DNA of 64,000 bases from Massilia violaceinigra (GTDB lineage Bacteria; Pseudomonadota; Gammaproteobacteria; Burkholderiales; Burkholderiaceae_D). This document shows, piece by piece, positions 18,401 through 26,714 of this stretch (position 1 is the first letter of the stretch; every line of letters starts with the position of its first letter). A model generated the notes under the pieces. It searched no databases. It was not told where the DNA came from and saw nothing but the letters and a program-made list of their open reading frames with translations. The stretch covers positions 2,728,001 through 2,792,000 of the forward strand of contig NZ_CP024608.1 of NCBI RefSeq assembly GCF_002752675.1, in the 5' to 3' direction. Position numbers and translations under genes: made by a program.

Positions 18401-20476
18401 ATGAATCTATTTTTTGAAGAATCCGGCGATTTCAAGGTCGGCACCGTGTTGTCGCAAGCGGGCGAGGCGTACCAGGTCGAAATGCCAAGCGGTAAGCGCA
18501 CCAAGGTCAAGGTCAAGGATGTGCTGCTGCAGTACGAAAAGCCATCCGCGGCCGAGCTGCTGGAAGCGGCCAAGGCGGTCGCCGCCGACGTCGATTTCGA
18601 GTTCCTGTGGGAAGTCGCCGGCCAGGAAGAGTTCGGTTTCGCCGAGCTGGGCGCCGAGTATTTCGGCCACGCCCCGCTGCCGTCCGAAGCGGCCGGCCTG
18701 ATCCTGGCGCTGCACGGCGCGCCGATCTACTTCTATAAAAAGGGACGCGGACGCTACAAGGCTGCCCCGGAAGCATCCCTGCGCGCGGCCCAGGCCGGCA
18801 TCGAGAAAAAGAAACAGCAGGGCTTGATCCAGGCCGGCTATGTGGACGAGCTCAAGGCCAACCGCTTGCCGGAAGCCATGCGTCCGCTGGTGCAGCAACT
18901 GCTGTTCAAGCCGGACAAGAACAGCATCGAATTCAAGGCGCTCGACGCCGCCTGCAACGAACTGCACACCACGCCGCAGCGCCTGATGCTGGCGGCGGGC
19001 GGCATCGGTTCGCCCAAGGAATTGCACATGGCGCGCTTCCTGTTCGAGAATTTCCCGCGCGGATCGGGGTTCCCCGCCGTGACGGTGCCAGCCGCGCCGA
19101 CCAGTTTGCCGCTGGCCGACGTGGCCGCCTTCTCGATCGATGACGTCACCACCACCGAAATCGACGATGCCTTCTCGGTCGTCACCCTGGCGGACGGCAT
19201 GGTGCGGGTCGGCATCCACATCGCCGCGCCGGGCCTGGGCATTCGCCCCGACGACGCCATCGATAAAATGGCGCGCGCGCGCATGTCGACCGTCTATATG
19301 CCGGGCGACAAAATCACCATGCTGCCGGATGAACTGGTGGCCGCGTTCACCCTGGCCGAAGGCAAGACTTGCCCGGCGGTGTCGCTGTACGCCACCATCG
19401 ACCCGGCCGACTGGAGCGTGAAGTCGACCGTCACCCGCGCCGAACTGGTGCCGATCAAGAGCAATCTGCGCAACAACGACCTGGACGATGTGGTCAGCGA
19501 AGAAGCGCTGGCCGCCGGCACCGGCGAGTATCCGCACAAGGCCGAGCTGGGTACGCTGTGGCAGTGGGCGCTCACCCTGGAAGCGGCGCGCATGGTCAAG
19601 CGCGAAGGCTTCGGCCTGAAACCCGAGCAGAACAACCGGGTCGACTTCAATTTCTACGTCGAGGACGACGTGGTGACGGTACTGCGGCGCAAGCGCGGCG
19701 CCCCGCTCGACAAGATCGTGGCCGAGCTGATGATCTTCGCCAACAGCACCTGGGGTAAGCTGATGCACGACTCGGGCGTGCCGGGTATTTACCGCTCGCA
19801 AGGCGCGGGCAGCGGCGCCGGCTGGGCCGCCAAGATGCAGGTGCGCATGGTCACCCACGCCGCCCCGCACCAGGGCCTGGGTGTGGACCAGTACGCATGG
19901 AGCACCTCGCCGCTGCGCCGCTACACCGACCTGGTCAACCAGTGGCAGATCCTCGCTTGCGCCGAGCACGGCGTGACGGCGCCGCTGGTGGCCCCGTTCA
20001 AGCCGCGCGACGCCAACCTGTTCGCCATTGTCTCGGCGTTCGACGCCGCCTACGCCGCCTACAACGATCACCAGCAGAACATGGAGCGCTACTGGTGCCT
20101 GCGCTGGCTCGGCCAGCAAGACCAGCGCCAGGTGGAAGCGGTCGTGCTCAAGGATGAAGTGTTGCGTCTGACCGACATTCCGCTGATCATCCGCCTGCCC
20201 GGCATGCCGCAAGTGGCGCGCGGGGCCCAGGTCAAACTCGACATCCTCCGCTGGGACGAGCTGGAGCTGACGATCGAAGCGCGCCTGCTGGAACTGCCCG
20301 CCAGCAGCGAGATCGCCGCCGATGCCGACCTCGACTACGAGGAAGAAGAGGCGGCGGCGCCGGACACTGCCGCGCCCGATAGCGGCGAAGCGGCCACCGC
20401 GGAAGCGGCCGCCATGGAAGCGGTGGAAGCCGAAGGCGCGGTCACCGTCATCACCAGCGAACCGGCGGCCGGCTAG
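18401..20476 (+). CDS. RNB-domain (RNase II/R family) exoribonuclease
   Basis: 691-residue 3'-5' exoribonuclease. A small N-terminal beta domain precedes the RNB catalytic domain, which begins near residue 240. The active-site aspartate cluster is in FSIDDVTTTEIDDAFSV (about 244-260). Other RNB marks are VGIHIAAPG (about 269) and the C-terminal SPLRRYTDLVNQWQ (about 503). The last roughly 50 residues are an acidic Ala/Glu tail unlike the S1 domain and basic tail of RNase R. It is shorter than RNase R and closer to the RNase II-like betaproteobacterial group. Confidence 0.9.
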   Translation: MNLFFEESGDFKVGTVLSQAGEAYQVEMPSGKRTKVKVKDVLLQYEKPSAAELLEAAKAVAADVDFEFLWEVAGQEEFGFAELGAEYFGHAPLPSEAAGLILALHGAPIYFYKKGRGRYKAAPEASLRAAQAGIEKKKQQGLIQAGYVDELKANRLPEAMRPLVQQLLFKPDKNSIEFKALDAACNELHTTPQRLMLAAGGIGSPKELHMARFLFENFPRGSGFPAVTVPAAPTSLPLADVAAFSIDDVTTTEIDDAFSVVTLADGMVRVGIHIAAPGLGIRPDDAIDKMARARMSTVYMPGDKITMLPDELVAAFTLAEGKTCPAVSLYATIDPADWSVKSTVTRAELVPIKSNLRNNDLDDVVSEEALAAGTGEYPHKAELGTLWQWALTLEAARMVKREGFGLKPEQNNRVDFNFYVEDDVVTVLRRKRGAPLDKIVAELMIFANSTWGKLMHDSGVPGIYRSQGAGSGAGWAAKMQVRMVTHAAPHQGLGVDQYAWSTSPLRRYTDLVNQWQILACAEHGVTAPLVAPFKPRDANLFAIVSAFDAAYAAYNDHQQNMERYWCLRWLGQQDQRQVEAVVLKDEVLRLTDIPLIIRLPGMPQVARGAQVKLDILRWDELELTIEARLLELPASSEIAADADLDYEEEEAAAPDTAAPDSGEAATAEAAAMEAVEAEGAVTVITSEPAAG

Positions 20477-20556
20477 TCCCTTGTCAGCATCGCCACGGCG
20501 GCCATTAGAATGTAGAATGGCCGTTCCCTGATTCAACAGATTCTTCCCGGTATCGT

Positions 20557-21441
20557 GTGAAGCACTTTCAAAATTTAAGCTCCCTGTCCATCGCCGTCGC
20601 CGTTTCGGTCACGGTGCACGCGGCCCTGCTGGCGGTCCGTTTCGTCGCGCCCGAGGCGTTCACCCTGACTCCGGCCGATCCCGGCCTCGAAGTCATCCTG
20701 GTCAACGCCAAGCATGCCAACAAACCGCTGAAAGCCGATGCCCTGGCCCAGGCCAATCTGGATGGCGGCGGCAATGCCGACAGTGGACGCGCCGCCTCGC
20801 CCCTGCCCGACATGCACAAGAACGAGACCGGCGAGAGCGTCAAATCGACCTTGCGCCGCATCACCGAGCTTGAGCAGATGCAGCAGAACCTGCTGACCAA
20901 GACGCGCGACTCGTCCCTGAAAGCCTCGCCGGTCACCGAGAAGGAAAAGCCCGATCCGGACCGCGATGGCGCCGACCTGATCGAAAGCACGCGGCCGCTG
21001 GCGCGCAAGACGGCCGAGATTGCCCAGCGCATCGAAGACCAGAACAAGCGCCCGCGCAAGACCTACATCACGCCGAGCACGCAAGCGGTGGGGTATGCGA
21101 TCTATTACAAGACCATGCAAAAGCGGGTCGAGGATATCGGCACCCTGAATTTTCCCCAGCGCGACGGCAAGAAGCTGTACGGCGAGCTGACGGTGTACAT
21201 TCCGATCTTCCAGGATGGCACCATTTACCAGAAGGATGGCGGGGTGCGCATCGAAAAGAGTTCCGGCAATCCGGCGCTCGACAAGGCTGCGCTGGCCATC
21301 GTGCGCCGGGCCGCGCCGTTCGGGGCTTTTCCGAAAAACATGCTCTCTTCCGACAAGGATGACCTGTGGGTCATCATCACGCGCTTCAAGTTCACGCGCG
21401 AAGACAAGCTGGAAGCCGAGTTGCGTGGCGACCCGCGATGA
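20557..21441 (+). CDS. TonB-like protein with C-terminal TonB-type domain
   Basis: 294 residues from a GTG start. A single N-terminal hydrophobic segment (SIAVAVSVTVHAALLAVRFV, about residues 9-28) anchors it in the inner membrane. A charged, Lys/Asp-rich periplasmic linker follows. The C-terminal domain has TonB-like wording: YGELTVYIPIFQDGTI...SSGNPALDKAALAIVRRAAPFG (about residues 209-255). It probably belongs to the TonB/TolA superfamily of envelope-spanning proteins. No exbB/exbD is nearby, so an accessory rather than main TonB role is likely. Its stop overlaps the aroE start. Confidence 0.8.
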   Translation: MKHFQNLSSLSIAVAVSVTVHAALLAVRFVAPEAFTLTPADPGLEVILVNAKHANKPLKADALAQANLDGGGNADSGRAASPLPDMHKNETGESVKSTLRRITELEQMQQNLLTKTRDSSLKASPVTEKEKPDPDRDGADLIESTRPLARKTAEIAQRIEDQNKRPRKTYITPSTQAVGYAIYYKTMQKRVEDIGTLNFPQRDGKKLYGELTVYIPIFQDGTIYQKDGGVRIEKSSGNPALDKAALAIVRRAAPFGAFPKNMLSSDKDDLWVIITRFKFTREDKLEAELRGDPR

Positions 21442-22265
21442 GCGAGCGCTACTGCGTCATCGGGAACCCGATTGCCCATAGCAAGTCGCCCGACATCCAT
21501 GCCGCCTTTGCCCTGCAGACCGGGCAAGACATGCTCTACGAGCGCTGCCTGGCGCCGCTCGACGCATTCGACGCGACCGTGCGCGCGCTGGTGGCCGCCG
21601 GTTATGGCGGCGCCAACGTCACCGTGCCCTTCAAGCTCCAGGCCGCCGACCTGGCCGACCGCCTGACCGAACGCGCGCGCGCGGCCGGCGCCGTCAATAC
21701 ACTCATATTTAATAGCAGCGGCGGCATCATCGGCGACAACACCGATGGCGCCGGGCTGGTGGGCGACATCACCCGCAATGCCGGAGTCGACCTGGAAGGC
21801 AAGCGCGTGCTGCTGCTCGGCGCGGGCGGCGCGGCGCGCGGCGCCATCGTGCCGCTGCTGGCGGCCTTGCCGGCCGAACTGACCATCGCCAACCGCACCG
21901 TGGCCACGGCCGACGCCCTGGTCGACCGTTTCACCGCCCAGCTGGCGCAGGACCAGCGCCTGGCCGCCTGTGCCTTCGAGAACATTGCCGGGCCGTACGA
22001 TGTGGTCATCAACGCCACCTCGGCCAGCCTGGCCGACGACTTGCCGCCGGTGCCGGGCAGCGCCTTCAGGGCCGGCACCCTGGCGCTGGACATGATGTAC
22101 GGCAAGGTGCCGAGCCGCTTCATGGTGTTCGCCGGCGAGCATGGCGCGCTCGAACGCGATGGCCTGGGCATGCTGGTCGAGCAGGCCGCCGAAGCATTCC
22201 TGCTGTGGCGCGGCGCCCGTCCCGAGACCGCGGCCATCCTGGAACGGTTGCGCCAGGGCGTATGA
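21438..22265 (+). CDS. aroE: Shikimate dehydrogenase
   Basis: 275-residue NADP-dependent enzyme reducing 3-dehydroshikimate to shikimate. The start at 21438 (ATGA overlap with the previous stop) gives MSERYCVIGNPIAHSKSPDIHA, whose SKSP binds substrate. NVTVPFKLQA (about residues 60-69) carries the catalytic Lys, and GDNTDGAGLVGDI follows near residue 100. The NADP-binding LLLGAGGAARGAI lies about residues 124-136, followed by TIANRTVATADAL. It is followed by mtgA with one base between stop and start. Confidence 0.96.
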   Translation: MSERYCVIGNPIAHSKSPDIHAAFALQTGQDMLYERCLAPLDAFDATVRALVAAGYGGANVTVPFKLQAADLADRLTERARAAGAVNTLIFNSSGGIIGDNTDGAGLVGDITRNAGVDLEGKRVLLLGAGGAARGAIVPLLAALPAELTIANRTVATADALVDRFTAQLAQDQRLAACAFENIAGPYDVVINATSASLADDLPPVPGSAFRAGTLALDMMYGKVPSRFMVFAGEHGALERDGLGMLVEQAAEAFLLWRGARPETAAILERLRQGV

Positions 22266-22266
22266 G

Positions 22267-22995
22267 ATGAGCAAGGGCGGCAAGGGCGGCAAGGGCGGCA
22301 AAGCGGGAGGCCGGCGCTGGATCAAGTGGCTGTTTCTCGGCCCCTTGCTGATCATCGCGCTGGTCCAGCTGTATTTCTTCCTCATGATTTGCTGGTGGGT
22401 CTGGTTCAATCCCTCGTCCACCAGCATGATGAACGAGCAGCTGGCGCTGATGCGCGCGAAAAACCCCAAGGCCGTGCTGCAGCAGCAATGGGTGCCCTAC
22501 GAACGCATTTCCGAAAACCTGAAACGGGCCGTGATCGCCTCGGAAGACGCCAATTTTTCCGAGCACGACGGAGTCGACTGGGAAGCGTTGCAGAAAGCGT
22601 ACGAGCGCAACAACCGCAGGCACAAGGTGGTCGGCGGCGGTTCCACCATCACCCAGCAGCTGGCCAAGAATCTGTTCCTGTCCGGCTCGCGCAGCTACCT
22701 GCGCAAGGGCCAGGAAATGATCATCGCCTTCATGCTCGAAACGGTCATGAGCAAGCAGCGCATCCTGGAAATTTACCTGAACGTGGCTGAATTCGGACGC
22801 GGCATTTTCGGCGCCGAGGCGGCCTCGCGCTATTATTACCGCACCAGCGCGGCCAAGCTGGGCGTGGCGCAGGCAGCCAAACTGGCCGTGATGCTGCCCA
22901 ATCCGCGCTATTACGACAGGCACCGCAGCTCGAGCTACCTGGCGCGCCGCACCACGCTGATCGTTAACCGCATGAGTTCGGCGGAATTGCCTTAA
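22267..22995 (+). CDS. mtgA: Monofunctional biosynthetic peptidoglycan transglycosylase
   Basis: 242-residue GT51 glycosyltransferase polymerising lipid II into glycan strands at the inner membrane. A Gly/Lys-rich cytoplasmic start (MSKGGKGGKGGKAGG) precedes one transmembrane helix (about residues 20-42). The catalytic motif VIASEDANFSEHDGVD (catalytic Glu) lies about residues 89-104. GGGSTITQQLAKNLFLS (about 124-140), RKGQEMIIAFMLE and EIYLNVAEFGRGIFG (about 170-184) complete the family signature. No transpeptidase domain follows. The aroE-mtgA order is common in betaproteobacteria. Confidence 0.96.
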   Translation: MSKGGKGGKGGKAGGRRWIKWLFLGPLLIIALVQLYFFLMICWWVWFNPSSTSMMNEQLALMRAKNPKAVLQQQWVPYERISENLKRAVIASEDANFSEHDGVDWEALQKAYERNNRRHKVVGGGSTITQQLAKNLFLSGSRSYLRKGQEMIIAFMLETVMSKQRILEIYLNVAEFGRGIFGAEAASRYYYRTSAAKLGVAQAAKLAVMLPNPRYYDRHRSSSYLARRTTLIVNRMSSAELP

Positions 22996-23015
22996 TCCCT
23001 CCTCAGGAGAAGACC

Positions 23016-23459
23016 ATGTTCCATCCTCTGCGTTACCAGCGCGGCACCTACCAGCGCGGTGCCATCTCCCTGTTATGGGGCGCCATCGGCTCGGCCGTGC
23101 TGGCCGCGATCGGCATGGCCGCCTTGTTTTCCATCGGTTCCGAGCGCAACCTGTTCGCCGAAGGGGCGGCCAAGGCCGGCAAGATGGTCGGTACCAGTCC
23201 GGCCGGGAAGGTGATCGACTCGGCCAGGGACGCCGTCAAGGGTGTGACCGGCAAGGGCGACGGCGTGATGCGCAAGTGCGTCATCAACGGCAAGACCGTC
23301 ATTTCCAACACCGATTGCACGCCGGAGAACCGCACCAGCAAAGTCATCGAGATCCACGACACCAAGGGCTTTGAAGCGCCGAAAAAGCCGCCGGTGGAGA
23401 AGGCCGCGCCGGGCTCGAACCCCGTCCTCGACAAAATCATCGAAAAACAGCTGCGCTGA
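23016..23459 (+). CDS. Small membrane protein with DUF4124-like segment
   Basis: 147 residues. A transmembrane helix near the N-terminus (GAIGSAVLAAIGMAALFSI, about residues 24-42) is followed by a probably periplasmic region. That region contains MRKCVINGKTVISNTDCTPENR (about 84-105), which resembles the short DUF4124 motif (a Cys, a turn, then a second Cys). The C-terminus is Lys/Pro-rich. CAGGAGAA precedes the ATG. No function can be given; it may be coexpressed with mtgA, which ends 20 bases earlier. Confidence 0.7.
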   Translation: MFHPLRYQRGTYQRGAISLLWGAIGSAVLAAIGMAALFSIGSERNLFAEGAAKAGKMVGTSPAGKVIDSARDAVKGVTGKGDGVMRKCVINGKTVISNTDCTPENRTSKVIEIHDTKGFEAPKKPPVEKAAPGSNPVLDKIIEKQLR

Positions 23460-23540
23460 CCCGATTTAAGTGTTTCGGGGTGGCCGGGCTCAGGCCTAAC
23501 GGGTACACTTGCGCTGTTTTGAATCCGGCCGAGAAAGCGC

Positions 23541-24506
23541 ATGATCAACGTATTTGTCCTACAAAATGGCCGACTCAATCAGGTACCGATCGAGTCCCGC
23601 GCGGATCTGGAAAACGTGGCGCCGGTCTGGGTCGACCTGACCGATCCGAACGACGACGAGCGCGCGTGGGTCAAGACAATCTACGGCGTGATTTTGCCTG
23701 GCGAAGACGAAGTCAAGGATATCGAAGCGTCGGCCCGCTATTACGAAGCGGAAAACGGCGACCTGCATTTGCGCACCGATTTCCTGCTCGAAGAAGACGA
23801 CGGCCCGTCGCGCGTGGTCACGGTCGCTTTTATTCTCGCGCGCAAAATGCTGTTTTCGGTGCACACCGACGATTTGCCGGTGTTCCGCCTGGTGCGCATG
23901 CGCGCCCGCTCGCGGCCGGGATCGATCGCCGACTATATGGATGTGCTGCTCGATCTGTACGCCACCGACGCCGAGTATTCCGCCGATGCGCTGGAAGGGA
24001 TTTACCAGCACCTGGAAGAAGTCAGCGGGCTGGTGCTGCAGAAGGAATTCACCGATAAAGACGCGGCCGACGCGCTTAATGCCATCGCGCGCGAAGAGGA
24101 TTTGAACGGGCGTATCCGGCGCAATATGATGGATACGAGGCGCGCGGTGAGTTTCCTGATGCGCGGACGGCTGCTCAATGCCGAGCAGTTCGAGGAAGCG
24201 CGGCAGATTTTGCGCGATATCGAATCTCTCGATGGCCACACATCCTTCCTGTTCGACAAGATCAACTTCCTGATGGACGCCACGGTCGGTTTCATCAACA
24301 TTAACCAGAACAAGATCATCAAGATCTTCTCGGTGGCCTCGGTGGCGTTCTTGCCGCCGACCTTGATCGCCAGTATTTACGGCATGAACTTCAAGGCGTT
24401 CCCGGAGCTGGAGTGGCAGTACGGCTACCCGCTGGCGTTGACCCTGATGCTGGTGTCGATGATTTCCCCGGTGTGGGTGTTCTTGCGCAGGGGCTGGTTG
24501 AAGTAA
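23541..24506 (+). CDS. corA: CorA-family magnesium/divalent cation channel
   Basis: 321-residue CorA-type transporter. A large N-terminal cytoplasmic alpha/beta domain with a long helical stalk is followed by two C-terminal transmembrane helices. The selectivity motif is present as IYGMNF (about residue 282), after FSVASVAFLPPTLIA (TM1) and before LALTLMLVSMISPVWVF (TM2). The short basic tail RRGWLK ends in the cytoplasm. It is monocistronic; the toxin-immunity pair begins about 120 bases downstream. Confidence 0.94.
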   Translation: MINVFVLQNGRLNQVPIESRADLENVAPVWVDLTDPNDDERAWVKTIYGVILPGEDEVKDIEASARYYEAENGDLHLRTDFLLEEDDGPSRVVTVAFILARKMLFSVHTDDLPVFRLVRMRARSRPGSIADYMDVLLDLYATDAEYSADALEGIYQHLEEVSGLVLQKEFTDKDAADALNAIAREEDLNGRIRRNMMDTRRAVSFLMRGRLLNAEQFEEARQILRDIESLDGHTSFLFDKINFLMDATVGFININQNKIIKIFSVASVAFLPPTLIASIYGMNFKAFPELEWQYGYPLALTLMLVSMISPVWVFLRRGWLK

Positions 24507-24597
24507 AACATCGCTGTTTTCGCATCCACCTCGCGCGTTGATCGATCTCAACCTTGGCTCGATTGGCTCTACCCCATAGGCAGGTAACGCTAGACTA

Positions 24598-24617
24598 GGC
24601 TTGATAGCAATCAAGCC
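24598..24617. promoter_or_regulatory. Eight-bp inverted repeat upstream of the toxin module
   Basis: GGCTTGAT-AGCA-ATCAAGCC is a perfect 8-bp palindrome with a four-base spacer, 92 bases after the corA stop and 13 before a possible leader ORF. It has no T-run, so an operator for the downstream genes is as likely as an end-of-transcript structure for corA. Confidence 0.4.
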
Positions 24618-24629
24618 GAAACGACGACG

Positions 24630-24752
24630 ATGCCTCCGTTGCCTGCTGGTAGCACCTTGCCCTGTGCCGCCGGTTTGCCGCGTACCGATCCCGCCATACG
24701 GGTCATGCTCACCGATACTAAGATCCAATCTGGCGGGAGCGCGGCGCCATGA
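24630..24752 (+). CDS. Possible 40-residue leader ORF overlapping the toxin start
   Basis: An ATG-initiated frame (MPPLPAGSTLPCAAG...) ends in TGA at 24750-24752, overlapping the toxin ATG by four bases (ATGA). This is the geometry of translational coupling. The peptide resembles no family I know and has no strong ribosome site. It could be a regulatory leader, a remnant of a longer toxin carrier now out of frame, or chance. Confidence 0.3.
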   Translation: MPPLPAGSTLPCAAGLPRTDPAIRVMLTDTKIQSGGSAAP

Positions 24753-25027
24753 TCATCGATGACAAGATATTAGAGCAGCTTGAGGCGCGCGGCTGGACCG
24801 AGCAAGAGGTGCTTGATCTGATCGACACCAAGCCGGTTGGGAGGTCGAGCGATAATCGAACGCCTCGAAAGACTGGCGATGGAGGGGGACGGCGCGATAC
24901 CGCGACAGTCTATGGCTCCAGAGACGGCGGCCATATCGTCGTCAACGACCGCACCGGAGAAGTCGTCCACATCAGCGATAAAAATGACCCTTACTGGAAG
25001 TCGGATAGTCGTATTATCTGGGAGTGA
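24749..25027 (+). CDS. Stand-alone colicin E5-type tRNA ribonuclease domain
   Basis: 92-residue protein matching, almost end to end, the C-terminal ribonuclease domain of colicin E5 as I recall that sequence. Shared blocks are RGWT (14-17), ATVYGS (52-57), VVNDRTGEV (64-72), ISDK.DP.W (75-83) and DSRI.W (86-91). Colicin E5 cleaves tRNAs carrying queuosine (Tyr, His, Asn, Asp) in the anticodon. No translocation or receptor-binding domain is present, and an in-frame stop at 24719 excludes a longer upstream fusion. GGGAG lies nine bases before the ATG. The adjacent gene matches the cognate immunity protein. Intracellular toxin use, or secretion by an unlinked system, is inference. Confidence 0.88.
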   Translation: MIIDDKILEQLEARGWTEQEVLDLIDTKPVGRSSDNRTPRKTGDGGGRRDTATVYGSRDGGHIVVNDRTGEVVHISDKNDPYWKSDSRIIWE

Positions 25028-25040
25028 GGAGGACCTTCAT

Positions 25041-25400
25041 ATGAACATCAATAAAAGCTTTCTCTATGAGTCGCCGGACGCTTTCTTTCAAATGAATGGG
25101 AGCGTCAATATGCGCCTGTCGCCGGATGCCGCGCTGTTGGTGTGCGCCCAGGCTGCCCGTCAAGGCTTGGTGATCGCACGGGTGGAAGGCGGCATCTGGC
25201 ATGCCCCCGGATTCGAATCGCGGCTGGACTGTATCTGGGATGGGCAGGATCCACCGCTCGATGAAGACCAGGCAAGCCGCAACAATAAAGACGCGGCGCG
25301 TTTTATCGCCTCGCAAGCGTCGGCGCACAGCGCATTCATCCTGACCGCGCCGCCGCTCACGGGCTGGCCGCACCGGGCGAAAAAACAGCAGCCCGGCTAG
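25041..25400 (+). CDS. Colicin E5 immunity-like protein
   Basis: 119 residues. From residue 24 on it aligns by eye with ImmE5: MRLSPDAALLVCAQAARQGL, then GGIWHAPGF against GGHWLNPGF, then NNKDAARFI...SAFILT against NN.LA...I...TAFIIT. ImmE5 blocks E5 by occupying the tRNA-binding cleft, so this is the expected antidote to the product of 24749-25027. GAGGAGG at 25026-25032 sets the start at 25041. An internal ATG at 25110 would give a protein of classic ImmE5 length. The first 23 residues and the basic Pro-rich tail are extra. Only 13 bases separate it from the toxin. Confidence 0.85.
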   Translation: MNINKSFLYESPDAFFQMNGSVNMRLSPDAALLVCAQAARQGLVIARVEGGIWHAPGFESRLDCIWDGQDPPLDEDQASRNNKDAARFIASQASAHSAFILTAPPLTGWPHRAKKQQPG

Positions 25401-25424
25401 GGCCTCAGTTTGACCGGCTCATCT

Positions 25425-26714
25425 TTACGCCAGCTTGGCAAACACCCGGCGCGCCGCCGCGATGGTCTCTTCGATCACCGCATCATCATGCTGCGCCGAC
25501 ACAAACCCCGCCTCGAACGCGGCCGGCGCGAAGTACACGCCTTCGTCCAGCATCGCGTGGAAAAACGCATTGAAGCGGGTCTTGTCGCCCGCCATCATCT
25601 CCGCATAGCTGCCCGGCACCTCAGCGCTGAAGTAAATCCCGAACATGCCGCCCACCGAATCGGCGCAGAAAGGCACGCCCGCCTCTTTCGCCGCTTGCGC
25701 CAGCCCGGCCGCCAGCTTGGCGGTCTGGGCGCCGAGCTTCTCGTAGAAGCCCGGCGCCTGGATCAGCTTGAGCGTGGTCATGCCCGCCGCCACCGCCACC
25801 GGATTGCCCGACAGGGTGCCGGCTTGGTACACGGCCCCGATCGGCGCCATGTTCTGCATCAGCTCGGCGCGACCGCCGAAGGCCGCCACCGGCATGCCGC
25901 CGCCGATGACCTTGCCCAGCGCGGTCAGGTCCGGCACGATGTCGTACAGTTCCTGCGCCCCGCCCAGGCCGACGCGGAAGCCGCACATGACTTCATCGAA
26001 AATCAGGATTGCGCCATGCTTGGTGCACAGCTCGCGCATGGCGCGCAGGAATTCCGGCGTGGCCTTGATCAGGTTCATATTGCCGGCCACCGGTTCGACG
26101 ATCACGCAGGCGATGGTGTCGCCCATCGATTCGAACGCGTCTTCCAGCTGGGCCACATTGTTATAGTCGAGTACCAGGGTGTGCTTGACGAAGTCTTCCG
26201 GCACGCCGGCCGAGGTCGGGTTGCCGAAGGTCAGCAAGCCGCTGCCGGCCTTGACCAGCAGCGAATCGGCGTGGCCGTGGTAGCAGCCCTCGAACTTGAC
26301 GATCTTGTCGCGTCCGGTGGCGCCGCGCGCCAGGCGCAGCGCGCTCATGGTCGCTTCGGTGCCCGACGAGACCAGGCGCACCTGCTCGATCGACGGCACC
26401 AGGCGGCAGATTTCCTCGGCCATCAGGATTTCGCCTTCGGTCGGGGCGCCGAACGACAGGCCGCGCGCGGCCGCGTCCTGCACCGCCTTCACCACGTCCG
26501 GATGGGCGTGGCCGACGATGGCCGGCCCCCAGGAACCGATGTAGTCGATGTAGCGCTTGCCGTCGGCATCCCAGAAGTAGGGGCCTTCGGCGCGGGTGAT
26601 GAAGCGCGGCGTGCCGCCCACCGATTTGAAGGCGCGCACCGGCGAATTGACGCCGCCCGGCGTGGTTTTCTGGGCGCGCGCGAACAGCGTGTTATTCAGG
26701 GATTCTGTGGTCAT
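25425..26714 (-). CDS. hemL: Glutamate-1-semialdehyde 2,1-aminomutase
   Basis: 429-residue PLP enzyme making 5-aminolevulinate for haem from glutamate-1-semialdehyde. It begins with [17 protein letters not shown] (about residues 18-34). It has [20 protein letters not shown] (about 113-132), the [14 protein letters not shown] motif (about 144) and [13 protein letters not shown]. The PLP-lysine is in [17 protein letters not shown] (near residue 267). The frame is open well upstream, but the ATG at 26714, overlapping the thiD stop (ATGA), is the natural start. Confidence 0.96.
   Translation of the reverse strand: MTTESLNNTLFARAQKTTPGGVNSPVRAFKSVGGTPRFITRAEGPYFWDADGKRYIDYIGSWGPAIVGHAHPDVVKAVQDAAARGLSFGAPTEGEILMAEEICRLVPSIEQVRLVSSGTEATMSALRLARGATGRDKIVKFEGCYHGHADSLLVKAGSGLLTFGNPTSAGVPEDFVKHTLVLDYNNVAQLEDAFESMGDTIACVIVEPVAGNMNLIKATPEFLRAMRELCTKHGAILIFDEVMCGFRVGLGGAQELYDIVPDLTALGKVIGGGMPVAAFGGRAELMQNMAPIGAVYQAGTLSGNPVAVAAGMTTLKLIQAPGFYEKLGAQTAKLAAGLAQAAKEAGVPFCADSVGGMFGIYFSAEVPGSYAEMMAGDKTRFNAFFHAMLDEGVYFAPAAFEAGFVSAQHDDAVIEETIAAARRVFAKLA

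Noticed and set aside
18407..20536. 709-codon frame opposite the RNB exoribonuclease
   Set aside because: Antisense shadow of a clear RNB-domain gene; composition is Arg/His/Gly-rich and no motif is seen.
24837..25400. A longer reading of the immunity gene starting inside the toxin gene
   Set aside because: The strong GAGGAGG before 25041 and the ImmE5 similarity starting later argue for the shorter protein. The first 68 codons of the long form are a shifted reading of the toxin.
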